In this document: piece after piece, positions 57,541 through 64,000 of the stretch
Layout: each line of letters opens with the position of its first letter
Position numbering within the stretch: the stretch's first letter is position 1
Origin: Ditylenchus dipsaci
Taxonomy: Eukaryota; Nematoda; Chromadorea; Rhabditida; Anguinidae
Assembly (NCBI GenBank): GCA_004194705.1
Contig: SADC01001218.1
Coordinates: 62,001 to 126,000 of the forward strand
Direction: 5' to 3'
Length of the DNA stretch: 64,000 bases
Translations under genes and position numbers: made by a program
The notes under the pieces: model-generated
What the model was told of the DNA's origin: nothing
What the model saw: the letters and a program-made list of their open reading frames with translations, nothing else
Databases searched by the model: none

Positions 57541-58239
57541 GGCGCTACTTGAATATACCCCCCCCCCCCAAATCAACTTTTTTTAAAATGTTCCCAAACA
57601 CCCTATATCGACCTAAATCGCCTCAGAAGCTCAAAAAAGACATTATTTTTGAGTTCTGGTCAATAAAAAATCGAGTTTCTGGACCACCCAAAATCACCCA
57701 TTTTGACCATTTTCAAGGGATTTAGGTCTGTATTTGGGTGGAAATGGACTAAAAAGGTGCCGACTTCTAACAAAAAGGAAGATGTTGAACATAGTTTTGT
57801 TGACTGGGGCCTAACGCATAAATAAACTCTGGCATGCATACATTTTTATGCATCCAGAGTCACTTTCGAGTGATTTGCGTCTAAGATATGTGGGTGTGCG
57901 CATCTCAACCCCAAGCAACCAAGCCCCCTGCGCCCCCTTCGGGGCGCAGGGGTTTGGTTGGTTAGAGATGCGCACACCCACTTACCTTAGACATAATTCC
58001 GAGGAAGACTCTTGAACAAAAATGCATTTAGAGACTATTTTTGCTCAGCTCCAGTGACCAAAACATGATAAACAGGTAAAAGTCAAAATTCAAAAGTGTC
58101 CAAATTCGATTTTTTATTTACCAGAACTTAAAATAATGTCTTTTTTGAACTTCTGAGGCCATTTCAGGTCGATATAAGGGTTTGGAAACACTTTTAAAAA
58201 AAGTTGATTTGGGGGGGGGGCGGTATATCCAGTAGGGTC
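57541..58239. mobile_element. GGCGCTACT poly-C/poly-G hairpin element C (copy 2)
   Basis: Duplicate of 50928-51634 with the same GAAACTTT flanks (57533-57540, 58240-58247); 8 bp shorter, through homopolymer differences. Confidence 0.92.
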
Positions 58240-60517
58240 GAAACTTTCAAGAAAAGTCAGTATTTATGCGACCGAACAACCATTTCCTTCCTTTCGAGTG
58301 AAAACGTGTGGAGAATATAGTTATTCCTTAAAAATCTGACTTAAAATGTGAAATTTGTCTAATTTGGAAGAAAATTTTCGTTGTCCTTGGCGTCGTCGTT
58401 GTCGTTAGCGCTGTCGTTGGATTTTTTATAAATAGGTCGTCGTCGTTGGCGTTGTCGTTGGCGTAAAAGTGCCTTTATAAAACATTTTTCCAACGACGAT
58501 GACAACGTTTATAAATGAGCCATTATGTACCTTTTTTCCAGAGTTTCCAGATTTTTTTGTTAAATAAGGACATTATAAGGTATTTTGGCAAAATTTGCTA
58601 TTTTATTCAGTGCTTATCGCTCTTTTGCTGCCAAAAAAAAGATTTTGACTAAAATTTCAAAAAATAATAAGATTTGGAATCCCAAAATGAGTACAAATCT
58701 TATAAATAAGGACGGGTCGTAGCCTTTTGGCCCCTTTTTTCCATTTGTGGCCCCTTTTTCCATTTGTGGCCCCTTTTTTCCATTTGTGGAAAAAAGGGGC
58801 CAAACGACTTACGTAAGTCGTTTGGCCCCTTTTTCCACTTTTTGAATTAGCGCCTTTTATATATTTCTATTGTTTGTGTGCTTTTCATATTCTTGGCTCT
58901 AGGTAAATGTTCCCGCGGTGTATACTCCTTCTGGTAAATTTCACTACGGTGAATTCCGCCTCTGGTCGCTAAATTCCTCAGCAAAGATTTTCAACTTAAT
59001 CTTTTTTCTTGTAAAACTCCTATTATTTAAAGTGTTTTTCTATAATCCAGCATCCGTTTTATTGCATGATTTGGGTTATGCACTAACCAACCAAATGGTC
59101 GTCCATTTGGTGAAAATATTTTCTTTATGTGTTTGGGTTTCCGAAATCCGTTTTTTGCAGTAATTCGAGCATTCTAAAGAAGGTTTACAATAGTAAAATG
59201 CCATTTTCTAGGGTGATTTTGAGTTTTGGTAAAATAGCTAAAATGACAGTTTGGAATTTACAGAGTATATTCAGATTATCGGAATAGGTAAAGGTAATAG
59301 CTTTTTGAAGCCGAAAAATAAGAGAGAGAAAAAATTGACCCAGGTGGGCATCCAAATCCACCACTTGCACCCGGATATGGACCCGGACTGAGTAGACCGA
59401 CCAGTTAACTTCCTCATTTCGACATATCTGCCTAGGTATCCACTTACCAGAGGTATCCATTCGTCTCCAGGTATCTTCATTCACCTAACCATTTGAGCAT
59501 TGGGTAACACTACCTGGCTACTACTACCTAGGCATTTCCACCAGAGTACCGTTACCTAGGTAGAACAACCTGAGCACCACCTGATTACCCTTCGGGATAC
59601 GTGATTAATGCAGAACTGGGGCTCCTGCAAGTCAAATTGCTGTTTTAGCATTATCAAACCGTGTTTGGTACACGATTATGGATAGGGTAGAATGACTTTT
59701 AGTTAGTTTCAGCTAAATCCAAAATTTTGGATTTTAGAGATGGATACCCATTTAGAGGAGGTACCAGGTGGTCCCTATCCACCCTGAGGCTTAACAGTCT
59801 TATAAAAATTAGTTTATGACAGTTATTCAAGAAAATAATAATAAAAGAACAACAAACTGCAAAAAAAAACAATAACACTAAAAAAGGCGCGTATTACAAA
59901 CGATTTACGTAAGTCGTTTGGCCCTTTTTTCCACAAATGGAAAAATGGGGCCAAACGCCCCTACGCCAATAAGGACGTCTGGCAACCCTGCTTTTGTCCC
60001 ATTCTGGAACTACCCTTTGTTCTAACTACTTAGGCTTAGGGTAGGTCAGCGTATGTTAGGACGAACTAATAAAGGTCTTACGCAGCTTTTCCGAGGAATC
60101 TGGGACTGGGACCAATATTAGAGCGCTCTTTATGAGGTTTTATAAAAAAAAGATTTGGGACGAAATGGGACAAACGGTACATAACTTCAACGCACCAAAA
60201 TTTTTAGAATTTCAAACGGTCATAACGGTTATAATTCTTGAAGTGATGGCGAAATTCTATTTTTACGCATCGATTTATCTTCAGACCAAAATTAATTTGG
60301 TATATGTTGTCAAATACACAATCTTTTCTTGGTCCACCCTGTGGTTTGGGCTGTGTTTTTAATTGGCTGTCCAGATCTGGATCTGGCCAAAGCCACAGGT
60401 AACGAAATTAATATCATAATATAAATTTCTTGTCGAGTTTTGCTACTGTTGAAAGCATTAAGCTGATTGTATTCCTTTATTTATTTTCCCTAACAACTGA
60501 CACACATCTAATTGTAG

Positions 60518-62456
60518 GCATTGTAAACTGTGTACCCTCTTCTTCCTGTTCCCCTGAGCCTATTTCTTGCACTAACCCCAAGAAAAGAAGCACTAATACA
60601 TCAACTACATCTAGTAACCACTCCTCCAACTCCTCAACCAGCACTATTCTCTATCAAATGCCTCAGGGGTGGTCTACTGTGCTAGCCCGAAGATGGTAAT
60701 TTTCCTCAAATTGTCTTATTGAACCAAAAAGTGATCATTTCAAATTCTTATTTTGCTCTAATTTTTCAGCCTCCGGATTAAACACTAACGGAAGTGCAGC
60801 CACCACTAGCAACCAATCCGGTTCAAATGCCATGATGAATTTGCTGCTGAATGCAGCCAATTCTTCTACATCCAGCACCCCTTCTGCCAGCAATGTATTT
60901 GGGTCCAGCAACAACTCCAGCCAGCAGCAACAAAGCGACCAAGAAAGCAATGGAAATGTGTTTCAGCAATTATTCAGCGGTTCCAGCGGGTTCCCTTTTG
61001 GCAATATGACTTTTCAACAGGTAGTTTTGACACAAATATGCCGTACAGTAGATGCTCCGTATAAAAGCTGTTGAAAGCTTGTTATTGTCCACGGCGTGTC
61101 AAATCGGTCAAAACACCAAATCGACATTTTTCTAGTCAAGACAAAAAATTTGAACACGATTAAATTTGTAGTAACTTTCTCATATTTATGAACTTTGTAT
61201 TCTTATTTGTAACTCATGCTTATATGTGTCCTATATGAGCTATTTTAAATCAGTGAATTGCCCAGGAATCGCTCTATCGATTGGTGAAAAAATTTACCTA
61301 ATTTTATCAGAAATTCAAAGATTTTGAACAAATAGAAGTTTGAATTGGCGGTTGGCAGAGTCAGCTCGCCAACTTTAAATAGCTCGTTCTCAGTGATTTC
61401 TCCCGGAAAAAATAATCTGTCCTACAGTTTTGTAGTATTTTTCACCAGCTTTCTGCTGGTATCTTTGGTTTTTTCATATGAACACTTTATGCGGAGATCG
61501 AACAAGTTTTAGTAAATTTACACTTTTTAGGTATAATTAATGGACAACGATCAGAAAAAACCTCCAACTCAGTCCTGATTATTCTTAAACCTTGTGCTGA
61601 TGGTCTTGTTGGATAGCCAAGAGACCAAAGATCATTTTGACACCAAACTTGTAAATAAAACATGAAAAAATGGGGTAAAAATAGGGTATGCACCCAAGCG
61701 GATTTGAACCTATGACCTAGACAATGCGTATATAAAAGTACGTCCTCCCTTTAAATAGGGGAAATTGAATTTGAAACAGACTTTTTAGACGAGAAGTATC
61801 TATAGAAAATTAAAAAAAAACAGTATATGAATATTTAGTGCATAAAATTGAACATATTTTTTGTCAATGGTATTTAAAAATGAGAAACTATTTTGAATTT
61901 TCATTAAAACAGAACGCCAAGCCCGATTTGGTCATTTGACGTGTTTGACACGCCGTGTGTCCTTATAACGATCGTCTATTACATATTTCCTGTATGTTTC
62001 CTTCCTCTTTTTCAATTAGTTCAAGATAATTCTTGATCGGAATTTGGTCAAACCGAAAAGACCATCGTGTTCAGCATCAAATTCTGAGTTAGGAGTCCCA
62101 AAAGCCACGCATTGGAGTCGGAGTGTTAAAAGTGAAATCAGTAGAGCTCCCGTTATTTAAAAGAAAACGCAAACAGCTTTGAAAATATTGACTCTGCCTG
62201 AGATGCAGACCCTCAAAGTCAACGGGAGGGTCTCTTATTAGAGAAAATACGGTATCAAAAAGTCAAGAAAAAATAGTAGAGCCTTTTTAAAATAAAGACT
62301 GGAGGTTAAAAAATAAACAAAAATATCACTACTTATAAAATTTAATATTGGATATAAACTTCTGATTATTTGTTCACATAAAACAATACTTAAGTTTTTT
62401 AGATCCTCGCCACTGCTGCCCTTTCCCAACTGGCATCAGAGAATGCGAAGAATTGA
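60518..62456 (+). CDS. Second copy of SRF exons 7-9
   Basis: Exons 60518-60695, 60770-61020 and 62403-62456 repeat the SRF C-terminus ([65 protein letters not shown]). Here exon 8 keeps the frame through FPFGNM, which copy 1 loses by one T. Both copies share the same missing G in CAGGGGTGGTC (60664). There is no second MADS domain, so if real this cannot make a separate SRF; it could serve as an alternative 3' end by splicing from exon 6. Confidence 0.8.
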
Positions 62457-62875
62457 AGAAGCGCTATATCAGATTCCCCTCTGTTCCAGTCAAAAAATAA
62501 TAGAGCCAAATGTGTCCACTGGATAACCGATATTTTTTGATTGATAAATGTGTGAGTGTAGTTAAACCGAATAGTGTTACTTAGCTTTGAATTGTGCCTT
62601 TTTCTAATTTAAATATCAGCCTTGAAGCTAAGTTGAACCACAACAAACTAATAAAAGAATTTTATTCACAGTTATCCACACTTATTGAGGGCACTGATAC
62701 AAACTTTCTGGTATTTTTAGCAAAAGGCGATCAATCAGTTGTAGTCCACTTTCGAAGCTGTGTCTTGGTTGGATATTCATAGCGCCAGCCTCCGAATCTT
62801 TAATTTAAATGTATAATCAAAATTGTTTCCAAAACATTGAAACGGTGATTTTGAAATTTTCACAATACAGTCGAA

Positions 62876-63880
62876 CCTGGACCGGTAGCAATAATCAGCG
62901 GATAAAATCCGCGGATAGAAAAATCCGCGGATTTTATCCCGTAGCAATAATAGCCGATAAAATAATCCGCAGCTGCGGATATTATCCGCGGATTTATCCT
63001 CTGCTCAGGATAATATCCGCGGATTTTATCCTCGGATAAAATCTGTGGATCACTCATGTCAATTTACGCCTCAACCTGATTCACGTGTGAATTCACGCCT
63101 CAATCTGATCCACATGTGAATTCACTACTCAGTCTGATTAACATGTAGAATTTACATGTTAATGACATGAGAGTCAGATGGAGGCGTGAATTGACACGTG
63201 AATCAGATAGAGTCATGAATAAACATGTGGACTTATTGACATAATTGGATACCGTATTTCCTCTAATATACCGACATGTCGGTTTATTTTTCAACCCCTC
63301 AAAAATCGTGAAAATTTTGGGTCGATCTCGACAATTTTGGATGAAGATCCAAAATCGAAAAAGCGGAATCGATAGAGCTCGTGGGAACTAAGAAAACGCA
63401 ATAAATAGCGATGTAAATTTCTTTCTTTGGACTGAGATACGGACCCTCGAAGTAGGGGTGTCGGTTTATTAGAGGGTGTCGGTATATTAGAGGAAATACG
63501 GTATTATATTTAATCTAGACCTTCTAGATCTGATTTTGTACGACTGATATTAGGTAAAATGACGTGAATTATGGATTAAATGTATGTTTTTGACCGTTAC
63601 TAATGTTTTGATAGAGAAAAGTTATAAGTGGTCAAAACCATACAACATTGCTTTTTTTGATTGTTCAATGTAACTTTCTCAGGTTAATAATGCTTAGAAA
63701 GTCAAATTCAACCCTTAAAAATGTGTAGGTAAAATTTAGCTTTACTCGTTATCCACCCTCGACAAGCTAAGGATAAAATCCGCGGATATTTTATTATTGC
63801 TACGGATATTTTTTATCCGCGGATTTATCTCTATCTGCGGATTTATCCGCGGATATTTTGATTATTGCTACCTGTCCAGG
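62876..63880. mobile_element. Inverted-repeat element with TCCGCGGAT arrays
   Basis: CCTGGACCGGTAGCAATAAT at the left and ATTATTGCTACCTGTCCAGG at the right (one mismatch). Next to each end lies a cluster of self-complementary ATCCGCGGAT units (62898-63045 and 63773-63860). The left part is also present in copy 1 (56280-56448), but the right part is not, so the duplication breakpoint at 63525 falls inside this element. No clear target duplication was found. Confidence 0.7.
63250..63503. mobile_element. TACCGTATTTCCTCTAATA element (copy 2)
   Basis: Duplicate of 56655-56908, identical ends. It lies within the 62876-63880 element. Confidence 0.8.
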
Positions 63881-64000
63881 ATGCAACACCACCCCAAGGG
63901 ACCTTTTTAATGGAGTAATGAAACGACTCTAGGGTGGTGTTGTATCGAGAGTTCACTTAACTAATTTTATTAAAAGTCGTTTTCTGTAATTTTGAACCAC
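63881..64000. repeat. Partial hairpin at right edge
   Basis: CAACACCACCCC near 63885 pairs with GGGTGGTGTTG near 63934, followed by TATCGAGAGTTCACTTAA, resembling the pogo-like termini elsewhere. Cut by the window end. Confidence 0.5.

Larger units (their letters stand above)
56927..63525. repeat. 6.6-kb direct tandem duplication, copy 2
   Basis: Second copy of 50313-56926. It ends at CTAGACCTTCT (63515-63525) and then diverges from the copy 1/copy 2 junction (CTTCTTAGAATC versus CTTCTAGATCTG). Because the copies abut with no spacer, this is a true tandem duplication or an assembly that failed to merge two haplotypes or reads. Confidence 0.95.

Overview
The window is AT-rich eukaryotic (animal) nuclear DNA. 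It has spliced genes with GT..AG introns, a standard genetic code and no operator/RBS-type signals. The recognisable proteins are ribosomal protein L18, WDR70, an ADAM17-type metalloprotease, and an SRF-type MADS-box transcription factor. They point to an invertebrate metazoan. The species cannot be named from the sequence; dense TTTAAA-flanked palindromes resemble the palindromic DNA elements described from nematodes, but that is only a hint.

Layout. 1-2.6 kb: palindromic repeats. 2.6-6.9 kb: RPL18 and WDR70, both on the minus strand and 222 bp apart. 7.4-15 kb: repeats, including a Mutator-like foldback element inserted in a minus-strand hypothetical gene and a hAT-like palindrome. 17-20.3 kb: ADAM17-like protease (plus), converging on a hypothetical minus-strand gene at 20.3-21.0 kb. 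21.2-22.4 kb: tandem repeats and a palindrome. 22.7-24.6 kb: a transposon with perfect terminal inverted repeats carrying a FLYWCH/MULE-type gene. 25.3-26.7 kb: an orphan membrane-protein exon and a broken Tc1-type transposase. 32.7-55.9 kb: the SRF gene, with nine coding exons whose introns are packed with foldback elements and a nested minus-strand RGG-rich gene. 50.3-63.5 kb: a 6.6-kb unit present twice in tandem; each copy contains the last three SRF exons.

Two things cut across the window. First, every conserved gene loses its frame at short homopolymers by single missing bases while splice sites and protein similarity stay intact. The two 6.6-kb copies also differ mainly by homopolymer length. 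This looks like long-read consensus error, not gene decay. Second, the non-coding space is dominated by inverted-repeat DNA elements of several distinct families. Four have target-site duplications readable directly (9 bp, 8 bp, 8 bp, 8 bp). One family with poly-C/poly-G arms and GGCGCTACT ends appears at three independent loci and is the best candidate for something undescribed.
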